A stretch of 64,000 bases of DNA from Lineus longissimus (GCF_910592395.1 NC_088313.1:2978501-3042500), one strand, 5' to 3'; shown: positions 32,749 through 45,754, counted from the stretch's first letter. Numbers and translations: made by a program. Notes: generated from the letters alone by a model not told the origin.

Positions 32749-35400
32749 CGCTAGGGCCCAACGCGCCGCGTAGCGGCAAAAAAGCGAAGCTGGCGAAACA
32801 TTTATAACGGGTCACCGTCACTTATTATTGGACTTATAGCGCATTTACGGGGTTGCAACTATTTTGCTTTATAGTGTCACCAGGAAAGAAAAGCATGCGA
32901 CCTAAGGCCGATCTATTTGTATAAAGTGATAATTGGAAGGTATATAGTAGGAAATATCAATAAAATAATCATTCCATGTCGTCTTTTGAGGGCATTTTTG
33001 ATTGTAAAAAATATATGTGTACGTCATCGTAGTCTCTGCAATGATAATTTTATCAGAGCAGTCTCGTGCAAGTAGAAGTTCTTTACCTATTAGTTCTTCA
33101 CTTATTAGTCTCAACGATTTCGTGTAGAAAGTGCACTGGCCAGTGCATACCCTATGGCTATGTGCTAGTAAACATGGTAAACATGAACAACGTCATTATT
33201 CATCGGCTGTTCATTTTACTCCGAGCTTTTTCTGAAACATATAGCCATGATGATTAGGCCTACCATGTACCATGACCAATAACAGCACTAGATCATGTAG
33301 ATGTCAACAAGTTCACATGAACCGTTTAGCCCGCATGGCGCATGTGGCGCATGCGTCTAAACCAAAGCCCCAAAATCACTTGTTTTGGTCTATTTCACTT
33401 GTGTTTACAACTGTTCAATGGATTTATAGTTGAATGCGATCAAACTACGTCTTTTCAATCGTGGATTGTAAATTTAACCCCATGGGCCTAGGGAAGGCCC
33501 TATAACAATACTTTCGACACCGTGCTCACTGCTGATTCTAAAATGCACCACCTAGTCAAAACAGGACATATGTTCTTCTAGGAATAGATCTCTTTCCAAT
33601 ATTTCGTCATTCCACTATCGTCATCACCTCATGATACTTTCATTGACATTACAGGCACACATCCACATAGCACTCTTCAAATCATCTACACAGTGGTTAT
33701 CCAACTAGGATTATAAAGGTAATTTCTTAGCCCCGCACAGTGGGTTTCACTCTTGATAAAGGGGCACTATTGCTAGCAGCTAGGTAGGCAGGATAAAGTT
33801 AGACGAAGTAGCCGATAGGGGTCTCTTACCCCTCAAAGTCCGTCACAACTATTCAAGCTTGTACAAGGAATACATGCAGCGCTGACTCTAACAAGACCCA
33901 ATGGGAATGTCGCACAGTCATCTGTCAAAAACAAGACCTATGTTGTAGTATGATCTCTTGCCAATATTTAATAATTGCACTATCGTCATCACCTCATCAT
34001 ACTTCATTGACATTACAGGCACACATTGACATCGACCACTGTTGCAATCAACGACACAGTCGCTATCCAAGTAGCATTGTAGAGGTAATTATCATTTTCA
34101 TACCTCATTAGCATGTGAACCAATCGCGTCGCGTCCTTTGCGATCACGGCAAAGCCTCATGGAATAATGTCTTTCACTGTTGAATAATTTTTCATATTCC
34201 ATGCCAACAACTTCAATTTCTTCATATTCCATGGCTAGAAGTTCAATACTAATATAATATCCAAGATAAAGTTACAAGAAGTAGTCAATAGGGGTCTCTC
34301 ACCTCTCACTGTATGTCCACACTATTCACGCTTGTACGAGGAATACATTCAATGCTGAATCTAACAACACCCAGTGCCCTTACTCTGTATATTAGTCACT
34401 GGAAGATGGCCCATTTCACTCCTTGCTTCTACTTCACCTATAGTCTCATTGCAAACGCCTCAGTTCTATGATATCACATTCACTTTCAGCTGTCATGCAA
34501 CGCAACAACTGTGCTATCTGCCATCGCACATCAACGAAGAAGTGCAGCCGCCCACATTCCACCTCACGTCTGTCCGACCAGCTGCAATCCTCGAGGACGC
34601 CCCACTGTACCACGATTTCACTACGATGTTTCACAAGAAGGAGCAGTGCGCGAGATAGGCTAATGAGCAGACTTCCCTCGCTTGAGTTTCGGAAGAATGT
34701 TCCATATCGCGCTAAGCTGACCACTGCTGACCATGACAGGCGTGCATTGGACTGGTACAGGTTGGAACTGAACATTGAATATGCTGGTGGTGACGCTTTC
34801 TGATGAGAAGTTGGTCGTGACTGATGCAGTATCCTTGGACTTGTCAACAGCATCGTTCAATCATTGGTCTCTGAGCTGCCTTGATTCTGTACTTACCCAA
34901 ATACTAAGACCAAATGCCTGTTGACTGTGCTTTAAGAGAGACTGGCGCCATGCCTAGAGATATGACTGACCCCTATTGGCAAATTTGTATGACTTTATCT
35001 TGCCTACCTAGCTGCTGCCTATAGTCTCCCTTTAACTGCAGAACACTTCAAAGTCGATAAAATGCCATGTTCCACCTTTTAATGTGTTCAGACCGCCATT
35101 TTCAAAATAATCAAATCAGGACACTGCCTTCTAGTCTCATAATAAATTTTGCTTTCCTCAATAATAACATTTCTTCTTCTTCAATGCTTTCATCATTCCA
35201 AACTTCTCCTCCTCTGACTTTTACAGGGGTACAGTCATGGCAATCAAAACCCAAATACTGAGACCAAATGCCTGTTGACTGTGCTTTAAGAGAGACTGGC
35301 GCCATGCCTAGTCTCTCTTAAAGCACAGTCAACAGACACCAACCCCCTCAGACTCAGAAACCACAAACGCCCAACCCTTCCTGCTACCTTAATACTTCTG
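32749..35400. mobile_element. Long form of the 2-bp-TSD element, U4 insertion
   Basis: Clean insertion: GA at 32747-32748 and 35401-35402 flank CGCTAGGGCCC and AATACTTCTG, and the uninterrupted target GGCTCGATATC is present in U1, U2 and U5. It differs from the U1 long copy by lacking the first 120-base direct repeat and adjoining sequence (deletion at about 33115). It inserted in the 3' region of the receptor gene, just upstream of the minisatellite. Confidence 0.85.
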
Positions 35401-35529
35401 GATATCTTATTTTCACTTTTACATGTTCGTGTGTTCGTGTAGATAGGACAGAATAATATGGCTTTTAAGATGTTCGATAATTGATTTGCTTGTTCAACAT
35501 AAACGGTGTGCCGTTGAACTTGATACGAA

Positions 35530-35790
35530 GTGTCACGATGAAAACGACCACACATCGATGCGTTACTATGGAAAGGACAACAAACCGAGCGTCACTATGG
35601 AAAGGACAACAAACCGATCGTCACTATGGAAAGGAAAACAAACCGAGCATCACTATTGAAAGGACAACAAACCGAGCGTCACTATTGAAACGACAACAAA
35701 CCGAGCGTCACTATGGAAAGGAAAACAAACCGAGCATCACTATTGAAAGGACAACAAACCGAGCGTCTCTATGCAAAGGACAACAAACCG
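35530..35790. repeat. 29-bp minisatellite, U4 (9 copies)
   Basis: Nine units with regular alternation of GGACAAC and GGAAAAC variants, suggesting expansion of a two-unit (58-bp) block. Confidence 0.9.
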
Positions 35791-36142
35791 TATACGAATC
35801 TAATGGGCGTTATGATGCTTACATTACCGACACGTTCTTGCTATAAGCATGCTGTAAATGGATAATTTCAATATAATATCTATGCGTAACACGTTTTCCT
35901 TTCTAACATGAGAACCCGGCTTACACACGATATATGAGGTGATATTCATAGGGCACATCTTCCTCAGTTTTATTAATGTATGTACTGAAAATAAATCTTC
36001 GCGTATCACAAAAACGAAGAGGCGTGAAAATTCCTTGACGGTTTACAATTATTATTTCACACTCTCCAAACAGACAAAACACAATATAGTAGAACCGCCT
36101 TGTCACGCTACTATTACATGTACTGCGCGGAGTATGTTTACT

Positions 36143-36358
36143 TCATTGTCTAGACGCGTAAATTGGTTCTGCAAGAGCAGGTTGTTTGGTCAGGGTCTTT
36201 ATGGCCAAGTATAAGTGACAGAGCCTTGTGGAGGTATCATAACTAAATGCGTTGAACGTGGAATGGTTGATACAGGCCTGCAAACACACCATCTTCCTGC
36301 TGCATGTCTCCGATTGCATGAGTCGAGTCGCGGTGGTAGTTGGGTTGAAAAGTTTCAA
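36143..36358 (-). CDS. PAN/Apple-like exon of the U5 minus-strand gene
   Basis: Open, HSTFNAFSYDTSTRLCHLY: the Gly before the Phe is Ala here. Confidence 0.45.
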   Translation of the reverse strand: MKLFNPTTTATRLMQSETCSRKMVCLQACINHSTFNAFSYDTSTRLCHLYLAIKTLTKQPALAEPIYASRQ

Positions 36359-36672
36359 GAAGTATTGTTGGCAACCGCGAACTGAAAGTAAGATAAGACG
36401 TGCAGTTTACAAACGACTATTAAATCTGTGCGTATCGATTTACCAGTATACACTACATATTAGTACTGCAAACTCGGCTGTATCTGGTATGTCGCGTTGT
36501 ACATTTGAACCAACACATCTTTCCCGAAACTGAAGGACAATACACCTACGTTTTCGTAGTTTTTAGCCCGATTCTCCTGCACTAAACAGGTCTATTGTAT
36601 AACCACATGCATTGGCATGGGCCACGTTGCTCAATATTATAGGCGACAGCGTTGCCGTTGGCGGTTTAGGTC

Positions 36673-36903
36673 CTAACCTTTCATGCCTTTCCCTCGAACG
36701 TCTTTAACTACAATCGCCCTCAGGGCTACCTTCCTAGCACCAACCTGACCTCCAATGTATATCCTTTTTGTTGAGAGAAAATAGCTACTGTACTTCTGTA
36801 TTCCAATCACCCGCCAATCGTTCCTGGAGAGGCCAAACTGAGTTACCAAACCGTAATGCGTACTTTTATCACTGTGATAACCAGTGAGATCACCAGCTTG
36901 GAC
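36673..36903 (-). CDS. U5 exon B
   Basis: Open; VQAGDLTGYHSDKSTHYGL, RVIGIQKYSSYF and IGGQVGARK. The partner exon A is frameshifted at its very end. Confidence 0.55.
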   Translation of the reverse strand, partial: VQAGDLTGYHSDKSTHYGLVTQFGLSRNDWRVIGIQKYSSYFLSTKRIYIGGQVGARKVALRAIVVKDVRGKGMKG

Positions 36904-37663
36904 CTGTAAAGACATAACAGCTTCACGTAGTACAAACACGAGTAGGCAGGGCTGAAAAAGAGGTAAGTTAACACACACACGGCGCACAGGGCGACTGGAT
37001 CGCCATTAAAAGTTGACATTGATATTGCTGATTTGCTCACAATGTCATGCGATTGGATTTTGTCTCTAGCCCTGCATCTTCTATATTGTTTTTTCAACTC
37101 TATACTCTTCTTGTTAGTAACCAACGACAAGCCTTTTACTATTGTTTTAGTATGAGTGCGGGTCGCTTGCAGAGGGTGTTTTAAAATCAAAGGAAAAATT
37201 ATGGCGAGAGAGACCAATTACACGAAACCGTGATTGGTCGTAGCAAGCGGACACAAAAGAAGCAGGCAGAGAATTTCTTTATTTTATTGGGCGTTAAGCA
37301 CTACGATATAAGGGGCTTATTATCTTTTTGATTAATGAAGTACCAATACATGATGTACACCGTGTTGGTGTCTTTCCCAGCATGCCCAGCAGATGTTTTC
37401 TTGGATAATATTTGTTACTTCTTTGTTATAGGTGTAAAGGAATAATCCTCTTTTATGGATAAACATCTCAAATATGTCATATCGTAAATCAAAGTACATT
37501 GTAATTAGTTTCAATAGACAATCGATCTTGACTCCTGACTGATCAAGCAATAGTTTGATATAGAATTCGTGAGTGACAGGGATTCCTGCTGCAGTGGAAA
37601 ACAAGTCATGGCGTCGATGCGACAGGCAGACTACTAAGTATTCAGAAACAAGCAGACAGTAAC

Positions 37664-38069
37664 CTTGAAGGGTATCAAAAACAATGTCTTATTTCCGATC
37701 GTAGAGTGTAACCTCTGTTGAGTGGACCAGGTCGAACGTCCTGGAAACGCCAGGGACGGGTCTGAATATATCCACATAGTACGTTTTGCTGTTGATCTTG
37801 TTGTACAGTTGCCATCCGATAACATATCCTTCTTCTTTGAACGTGTACGGAGCGGCCAAATGGACGATAACCCAACCGCCGTAGCTGCCGGGGAGAGCAA
37901 TCGGTTCCTGTCCCTGAAGATACACCTCCTTGCAGTTTGGGATGACAGCGACAGTTGGAAATATATCGATAAGCAGGAAACACAAAGAGGTAATAAAAAC
38001 TATTGGGTCAATTGCAATTCCACTCTGGCAGCTTGACAAACTCGTGATTTTTTCATTAGCAATACACAT
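37664..38069 (-). pseudogene. U5 exon A, frameshift at 3' end
   Basis: Matches U1 through FDLVHSTEVT. A two-base loss near 37707 (GAGTGTAACC for GAGTCTGTAACC) then gives LYDRK and a stop, so the TLFSIPF end is out of frame and cannot join exon B in phase. Confidence 0.7.
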
Positions 38070-38472
38070 CTCTGCTAAAATATATAATGCGGTAAAATGG
38101 TTCCCTCTCCAAATTGTACTTCGATTAATGGATCTTGTATTTCAGAACAAATCTATTCCGGTAAGAAAAGTGATTAATTTAATCCGGTCACAGGTTCAGC
38201 GATCCCGTTCCAATCGGTCATATAAAAAGGAAGCGTTGATACAATTACTGGTACGGAACCTCTCAAAAGGCACAGTGCACTACAGACGAGCAGAATGAGT
38301 AACTCGCTCGCGATCGACTCTTTAGTGCGAGAGGTTCTATGACCAGTTTCAAGCCAGGACTGAAGACGCTGCTCTTCTGTGAAAGCGCCCGTGAGCAGGA
38401 CTCTTGGGATTGGGCGCTATACATTGTACAAGACACTAATACTAGTGACTTTCAGCACCGTCAAAACGTATC

Positions 38473-39218
38473 CAGAAGTATTAAGGTAGCAGGAAGGATA
38501 GGGCGTTTGTGGTTTCTGAGTCTGAGGGGGTTGGTGTCTGTTGACTGTGCTTTAAGAGAGACTAGGCATGGCGTCAGTCTCTCTTAAAGCACAGTCAACA
38601 GGCATTTGATCTCACTCTCAGTATTTGGGTAAGTACAGAATCAAGCCAGCTCAGAGAGCAATGATTGAACGATGCTGTGGACAAGTCCAAGAATACTGCA
38701 TCAGTCACGACCAACTTCTCATCAGAAATCGTCACCACGAGCATATTCAATGTTCAGTTCCAACCTGTACCAGTCCAATGCACGCCTGTCATCCTGTCAT
38801 GGTCAGCAGTGGTCAGCTTAGCGCGATATGGAACATTCTTCCGAAACTCAAGCGAGGGAAGTCTGCTCATTAGCATATCTCGCGCACTGCTCCTTCTGGT
38901 CAAACATCGTAGTGAAATCGTAATGAAAAACGCCTGGCTTTGCGCCAGACTAATAAGTGAAGAACTAATAGATAAAGAACTTCTATGGACATGGAATGAT
39001 TATTTTATTGATATTTCCTACTATATACCTTCCAATTATCACTTTATACAAATAGATCGGCGTTAGGTCGCATGCTTTTCTTTCCTGGTGACACTATAAA
39101 GCAAAATAGTTGCAACCCCGTAAATGCGCTATAAGTCCAATAATAAGTGACGGTGACCCGTTATAAATGTTTCGCTAGCTTCGATTTTTGCCACTGCGCT
39201 GCGCTTTGGGCCCTTGCG
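38473..39218. mobile_element. Compact element, U5 copy (746 bp)
   Basis: Same insertion site as in U1 with the TC duplication (38471-38472, 39219-39220), and a further internal deletion of about 90 bases near 38986. Hairpin present at about 38537-38602. Confidence 0.8.
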
Positions 39219-39220
39219 TC

Positions 39221-41246
39221 AAGTATCCGCATGGAAAATACGTATGGCGCCTACGGGTAAGTAACACGTAAGTAGAACATAAAATTGAGCTTCAGCATCG
39301 ATTTCATCCGTGTGCAATTTGTAAACAGCTGAAGAGATACCTGGCAATGCAAAACCTCTAATTTCTCCAAAAAAAACACATCAACGTGATCTACAATATT
39401 TCTCAAATCATGATATCATAGAGATAGAAGATGGAAGAGTCTCAATTTAGCTGCAAATGCAAGTTAAATTGTTCAATATCATACGTACTGCTTCCCGCAT
39501 GGAATACAGTTCTTGTGTTTTTCCGTATACTTACTTTCCGGTAGCACTTGTCGTGTAAACTACACAAACTAATGACGTCGTTCAGAAGGCGTCACTGCGG
39601 ATACATTCGCAAGAATGACACTAGGATTATGCTGTATGTATCCCTGTACTCCTTTCTGTTACAGGATCCCGTTTAAGAAAACTTCAGCTTCTTCACAGTT
39701 TTCGCAGCTGCCCATTTTGGTCTGCGCCTGGTGGGCAAACATTCTTTATCAACTATTTGAAAACTATATATTGAGAAAAGATCACACAAATATCAAAAAG
39801 TGAGATAATTTTGAGGAGAACTACTTTGGCCGATTCACTCTGCCACTCGCGCGACCTCGTCATAATCGTCACGTGGTGACGACGAGGATTGATTTTTCAA
39901 TAAGGCGACCTGGAATGGTATTCGAGGGACTACGTCCGTTCCCTAGCCTCGTTGTCCCAAGTAGCCCAACTGATATTAGTTGAAAATTATACCGCAGATC
40001 TGGAGAATAAAGACGTTCCCGAGAATTGTCGAGCTAGTTACTTCGGAAGATCTGACCTACAAAGAGATTTGTTCTATTGAACGTTGTTGGTATAGTCGAA
40101 AGGATGACTTCACGGCGAGGATCATCGTAATAATGCGAATAATGCGTAATAATGGTGTGATACTGACTAGTCGGATACTGATGTTATCAATCCCTTATCC
40201 TAGGTTCATTTGCTGCCTGCAACGCGAGTTGATCAATAGATGATAGTTATCAATATATAAATGGATGTCGTTTGGAAAGAACGATAATTGCTTCTAAAAA
40301 GACCATACAGTTAATCAATTATCGGTAAAACTATCTATTGAATTCTAAATTTCTATTTCACTTCAGGTGATCAGGAGGCTCCAGATTCAGACCGAGTTGT
40401 TTCTCGCCACAACTGGGACAAAGACACTCTAATATTCTTTGTAGTCCTCTTGATCGATGAGAAAAGAAAAAATACACTACACCCATACCACTGAAATGTG
40501 AAAACGACATTAATACATGTACAATGTAGTTATAGAGATATGAAAAGGTATATTTTCACAAATCAACCCCTCAATGAATGCAACTGAGTTGGTCAGTATC
40601 CACCAGCACAGTAGCCAGAATGCAGTATGGCGGTATATGATAATGAAGAGCCTATGTAACATTATGGTTATGAAGATACAACCCACAGGAATGTTTCATT
40701 AAACATAATTATAATAAAAATGTCGCACAAGATAAAGGCCGTTGTCACTCAACCTCGTTTACCCAGGGGTCATTGCGCGCTCCTGAATGCTAATCAAGTA
40801 GACCCCGGATGTAGAGGTTGCAGCTTGGGTGCCTCGTTGGCCTGTGGCTGCTGACGTAATAAATATCATGTGACCCGGAACCATTGCACTGACCAATCAT
40901 GGTTGTTATGCTGAAATGGACATCATTTTGGTACCAGGCCATAATTACCAAATTTCCGACGACTGCTTTTTTATGGCGGATTGTGGTCAAACTCTAATCA
41001 TTTGTTCTAACTGAATTCTTTGCCTGCTTCAAATAAAGCAGCATTGAACCATGTTGGTACAGAGGCCCTGGTCATATCAACACCACTGCTGAGGAAATAT
41101 CTGAATTCGTTTTGGTCATTATTTGGAAGGGATACGGAACAATTCAGTAAAGGGTTATTTCTATTCTCCGTGCAAAAATGACGTGTAATTTCTTTTATAT
41201 CAAACAACCACCTAAACATGAAACCATGGGCACATTCAGGTATACA
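39221..41246. other. U5 conserved spacer
   Basis: As in U1. Contains a small local duplication GCGAATAATGCGTAATAAT near 40136. No gene recognised. Confidence 0.6.
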
Positions 41247-42237
41247 ATTCAATTCAATTCAAATAAGACTTATATAGCGCAATTATCCAATAACGTATGA
41301 TTGCTCGGCTGCGCTTTGAAAACAAAGTCACCATAATCTCGACTTCAGCACCTTTTTGAATGTGCTCACAGTTGGAGCATTTCGCACATTCATGTCTAGT
41401 CTGTTCCAGAGTTGCGTAGCATCCACCACAAAACTTCTGCCACCATATGATGCAAGGCGGTACCTGGGTACTTGGAGCAAACCTAGGTTCTGGGACCTCA
41501 GGGATCGGCTGGGTTCATACAGTGGCACAATATCTGATAGATAGCATGGGGCAAGGTCAGCTTTGCACTTAAACAAAAGGAGTGACACCTTGAAGTCAAT
41601 TCTTTGAGGAATGGGAAGCCAGTGTAGCCTCCTGAGCACGGGTGTAATGTGCTGGTCACGACGAGTTCGAGTTATTTTCCAGGCTGCATGATTTTGTGTA
41701 AGTTGGAGTTTGTGCATTAGGTTCTTGGTAATGCCGGCAAGGAGGCTGTTGCAATAATCCAGTCTTGTTAACACAAGGGATTGGATCAGGAGTTTAGCTG
41801 CACTTTCGGTAAGACAATTGCGTATCCGGCCAATGTTCCGAAGATGGTACGTTGCAGATTTTACAACACTATTCACTTGATTTTCCATTGACATTGTTTG
41901 ATCGAAAAGAACTCCCAGGTTTCTCACTGGTCCTGTTGTCACTTGGACGTCAATCCCCGCTGCTGAGAGGGACTCTATATTGAGACGGTTCAAAGCTTGC
42001 TGAGAGCCAAACAACTTGAGTTCAGTTTTCGTTGGGTTCCCCTTGAGCATGTTCTTGGCTAACCGGTCCTGAATCTTGAGCAGGCAATCCTCTAGCTGAA
42101 CAATTTTCTGCTGTGCTTGCCTATTGGCAATGCAACATAGACTTGAGTGTCGTCAGCGAAGCCATGACGTAGGGTAGAGAAACTGATAATCAGGTCGCCA
42201 AGTGGTAGGATATAGATAAGGAAAAGAATAGGCCCAA
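41247..42237 (-). mobile_element. CR1-like LINE, U5
   Basis: Orthologous to the U2 and U7 insertions. A 240-codon minus-strand frame (41328-42050) covers the RT C-terminal part; FADDTQVYVALP lies upstream in a second frame. 5' truncated at the same point. Confidence 0.88.
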
Positions 42238-43157
42238 GTACAAGCAAGGTACAACACCTTAACCTCACTGGTAACACCCTGGGGGACTTCACTGGTAAAG
42301 AAGACTTCAAGGATCTGCCAGAGCTAAAGGAACTCCGGTCGAATCATTTTTAGATTTTGTTGTATGACCCCACAGGTCCCCGAAGAGAACTGTTTTCCAA
42401 AGATGGACCCGTTTTCTTCCTGCACTGATCTCATCCGCATAGGCGCCTTGCGGATCTTTCTGTGGATACCTGGGACCATTGCTGCGGGCGGGAATATCCT
42501 CGTACTCCTCCTGAGGATATTGACAAAGGAACCAACGACGGCGCAAGCCTCGCCGTGTCCGACCTCCTCATGGGCGTGTACTTGTACATCATCGCGGCAG
42601 CGGACACCACATTCAGGGGGTACTACATCGAGGTTGACTGGACCTGGAGGGAGGGCATCGGATGTAAGATTGTCGGATTCCTCTCCGTCTTATCAAGCGA
42701 GTTGTCCGTCTTCACTTTGACTATCATGTCAGTGGATCGTTTCCTGGTTGTGGTGTTCCCGTTCAGTAAGCAAAAGATCAATTTCAAGAAGGCGAAGATA
42801 TTGGTTGCATCAATATGGATCTTTGGGGTCATATTAGCCGGTGCAACGTTCTGTGTTGACTACTTGCGACATTCGTACTATTCAAGATCTGGCGTCTGTC
42901 TCTCGCTCCACCTGACATCAGAACCCGCCCCAGGATGGAAGTACTCGGTCGCCATCTTTTTAGGACTCAACCTCGTTGAATTCATGATCATCGCTGTACT
43001 ATACACTTGGATGTACGTCATCATCAAACGCTCTGTCGATATGATGAAACACAAGACCAGTCGGAAGAAGGGAGAAAACAAGGAACTAGTCGTTGCCCGC
43101 AAGATGGCGCTGATCATCCTAAGTGACTTTGCTTGCTGGATGACATCATAATTCTAG
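42238..43157 (+). pseudogene. U5 receptor exon: LRR end, hinge, TM1-TM6 (disabled)
   Basis: Five-T stop after the LRR, then Met 42364. A 16-base deletion after 42543 removes the codons for NTTIIT before TM2 and shifts the frame. The receptor frame resumes as ASLAVSDLLMG and runs through TM5 to DFACWM, where one missing base (ATGACATC at about 43142) shifts it again before the donor. Gly-Trp-Lys-Tyr replaces GWEY before TM5. Confidence 0.85.
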
Positions 43158-43478
43158 GTGAGTAAATATTGGCACATTCGTGTCGAACAGGTTTCAAGCA
43201 GAACAACTACACGTCCACTGGTGTTTGACACTCCCGACTCAAACACCAAATATGTTAATGATAGTGCTCATGTCGAACAAACAGTACCGTTTGAGGAGTA
43301 AACCAAATCATTTGAGCATATTTCACGATTAATTGGACACCATCGCCACGACTTGGATGCCTCTGTACAAACCCTTTCTGGAATCCATGCATGTAGGTGC
43401 TGACCTCAAACAGGGGCTACCCTGGGGCCCTTTCGGTCGTATAACATTTGCGACAACATGGTATGATACGAAATCGAC

Positions 43479-43550
43479 AGTATTTGTGCTGCCGATCAAC
43501 AGCGCTATGAACGCAATACTCTACACATTGTCGTCTCTCGATCTCATCAA
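43479..43550 (+). pseudogene. U5 TM7 exon, 5' half deleted
   Basis: The intron sequence GAAATCGAC is joined directly to AGTATTTGTGCTGCC, so the acceptor and the first 58 or so bases are lost. NPILY is NAILY, as in U3. A new CGACAG at the join could act as a cryptic acceptor. Confidence 0.8.
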
Positions 43551-43829
43551 GTAAGTGACTTGATATTTCCTTTGGATGACTCTTACCTTGAATATTGGGT
43601 GCTCTAGATGAGCTATGGACGGATTTCATTATGATTTACAGAATAAATCAAGCATTTAAAACCGTGCTTGTGATGTTTAAGGTTACTTTTTCCTGGCTAT
43701 TCCTGTGGGTTGCTATAACCTCTGTTAAAACCAAAAAGCTACTATCAGTGCCGTTGTATAAGACGTTAAGGGTTTCCTCATCCACAGTAGACAACTACAA
43801 TAAACATACTACTAACGTTTTTCATTTAG

Positions 43830-43897
43830 ACTGATATGTGGAAAGAAAGAACCACAGCTGGATTACGCTGGAAGCACTAGGACGAATGTGTCTACCC
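43830..43897 (+). CDS. U5 receptor exon: linker
   Basis: Open, LICGKKEPQLDYAGSTR, donor GTAAGT. The preceding intron is shortened by a deletion at about 43810. Confidence 0.55.
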
Positions 43898-44441
43898 GTA
43901 AGTAAAAAGGCTTTTAAAAATAAGTACTTATATCAGATATTGACTTGCGGCTGATCCTCCTCTTCGCTGTCCCCCAAATGATGCAGGGTAAGAGTGAATC
44001 TAGCCCAGCGATGCAGCTGATCTCATTCACTTCCTACGAGTTGATATTTCTATGTCAACTGTAGGATTACGATCCTGAGTCGTCTGTATTGCAGCACCAC
44101 TCATGCACTTCAGCGCTCTTTGCATCGCAGGATACGATATCCGCGCAGCGCGTACGGCATCCCGCGTCCTCTCTGTCGTTTCCCGTCAACAACCTTAGGT
44201 TGTCATTCCATCAGTATCTTGGGAAGTTTTGCTAGTTCAGTTCAAGACACGTGTCCAAACCAATTACGCTATTGGGTTGTTATTCCGTATATTATTTTGG
44301 TCACGATTCCTTGGGCCAGGGCAAAATTCTACCCTCATGTTTTCCAAAGATCCAAGACAGTTTGAAACTATTTTGTGGACTAACCGACTAATATCGTGGT
44401 AACAATGTCATTTGGAGCTTTTCTTGTTTCTTGACTTTCAG

Positions 44442-44767
44442 TTGACGAAGATAATGAGGACGGTTCCCCTAAGGTAGTCAACTGTTACCCAGAGGGCAGT
44501 CATCTCCTGCCTTACGTGGTGGAGGAGTCCAATATGCTGAACCTCGCCCACTCAATGAAGACTGAAACGCCCTCACTGCCGCTGCGGGACATGCGCAGCG
44601 TGCTAAAGGATGTGGCCAAAGCCATGGCATCGCTGCATGAAAGAGGCCTGATTGCGAGCAGTGTGACTGTAAATAACGTTGGGATAATTGTCAGCACCGG
44701 AAATGAGGTAAGACAAGTTGATTTCGGCTACTCTATGAGGATTCATTTTACGAAAGATATTGTCCTT
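44442..44767 (+). CDS. U5 receptor tail exon: pseudokinase-like
   Basis: Open; LDEDNEDGSPKVVNCYP, EESNMLNLAHSMKTE, AMASLHERGLIASSVTVNN and VRQVDFGYSMRIHFTKD. Donors GAG-GTAAGA at 44708 and CTT-GTGAGC at 44768. The catalytic-loop position equivalent to the kinase Asn is Asn here (VNN), unlike the other units. Confidence 0.58.
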
Positions 44768-44816
44768 GTGAGCAACAGTTTCTGACACAATGTGCTCTTG
44801 CTGTCTCTTTTGACAG

Positions 44817-44883
44817 CCCTGCTGTGACCCACTGGACTGGCCATCACTTGACTTCTTAAAGGGTAACTACCGGCAAACGCAAG
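44817..44883 (+). CDS. U5 activation-segment exon
   Basis: Open, PCCDPLDWPSLDFLKG, same splice sites and phases as in U1. Confidence 0.45.
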
Positions 44884-45297
44884 GTAGGTCAGGATTAGTT
44901 ACGGTACACGAAGTTGTCGGTATGGCCTTTTCAGTCTCACTATCGAAACTTTATACCTACCGCTGAATCAAAAATGTCTTTTTAGACTTTCAATTTACCT
45001 CCTAGTTTCTGCCTTCCTTTAAGTGACGCATTTCATGATGCAGTGGCACAAGAGTGCTGGCATCTTAAAATCGAGTGTTTCCTTGAATTGCGATACGCCG
45101 CGATCAGTTCGTTTCCCCAAGTCGAAATGTTGGATACTGAAGAATGGATCTTCCAGCGACCTGGCCGGTGCGGGCGGCTAGCGGTGTGACTGGAAAATTA
45201 CTGTTGCACTAAGGTTGCATAGCAACAATGCATTTTAAAGCAAGTGGCCAACTTTAGCTGTACAATAATCAGACTAGACCATATTATCCTATTTCAG

Positions 45298-45453
45298 AAA
45301 GTAACGATGACTTGCAACGTCAAATCGGCATTCCTATGTTCAGGCGTGAAACAAGCCCTGATTCCGAGAGATTTGAAAGATAATATCCAGGATTTCGGCA
45401 ACCTATGCAAGCGACTCTTACGTCTCCACACCATGAACAAAAATCAGCATTAA
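45298..45453 (+). CDS. U5 last kinase-like exon
   Basis: SNDDLQRQIGIPMFRRETSP, then a stop at 45381-45383. The alphaF-like DNIQDFGNLCKRLL continues in the next frame. One Cys of the MFRCET motif is Arg. Confidence 0.4.
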   Translation, partial: KVTMTCNVKSAFLCSGVKQALIPRDLKDNIQDFGNLCKRLLRLHTMNKNQH

Positions 45454-45754
45454 AGAAGTTATATGGGATCAGTTTTTGTTCACTGTGATAGGATATACCA
45501 ATTGAGTGCGTCGTTTTAAAAGCTGTTAGAGACTTGCTTTCGACGAGTAATTTCATGTTAGGTTATCGACTTGACTCGATGTTGCACCACTATATTCTAT
45601 AGGCTCTCTTAATTGTATTGGCTCGATATCTTAATTTCACTTTTACATGTTCGTGTGTTCGTGTAGATAGGACAGAATTATATGGCTTTTAAGATGTTCG
45701 ACAATTGATTTGCTTGTTCAACATAAACGGTGTGGCGTTTCAACTTTATACGAA

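Larger units (their letters stand above)
28799..36672. repeat. Tandem unit U4 (5' end deleted)
   Basis: Starts inside the spacer, at the position matching about 24966 in U3, so exons A and B and the compact-element site are missing. Carries the long element at another position. Stretches without a recognised gene: 28799-30126, introns 31086-31539 and 31668-32051, 32120-32436 (kinase-like exon deleted), 35401-35529, 35791-36142. Confidence 0.9.

Noticed and set aside
35481-35846. 121-codon frame across the minisatellite, read as MERTTNRASL-type repeats
   Set aside because: The unit is 29 bases, so the peptide pattern changes frame each repeat; copy number varies and no splice sites or start context support it.
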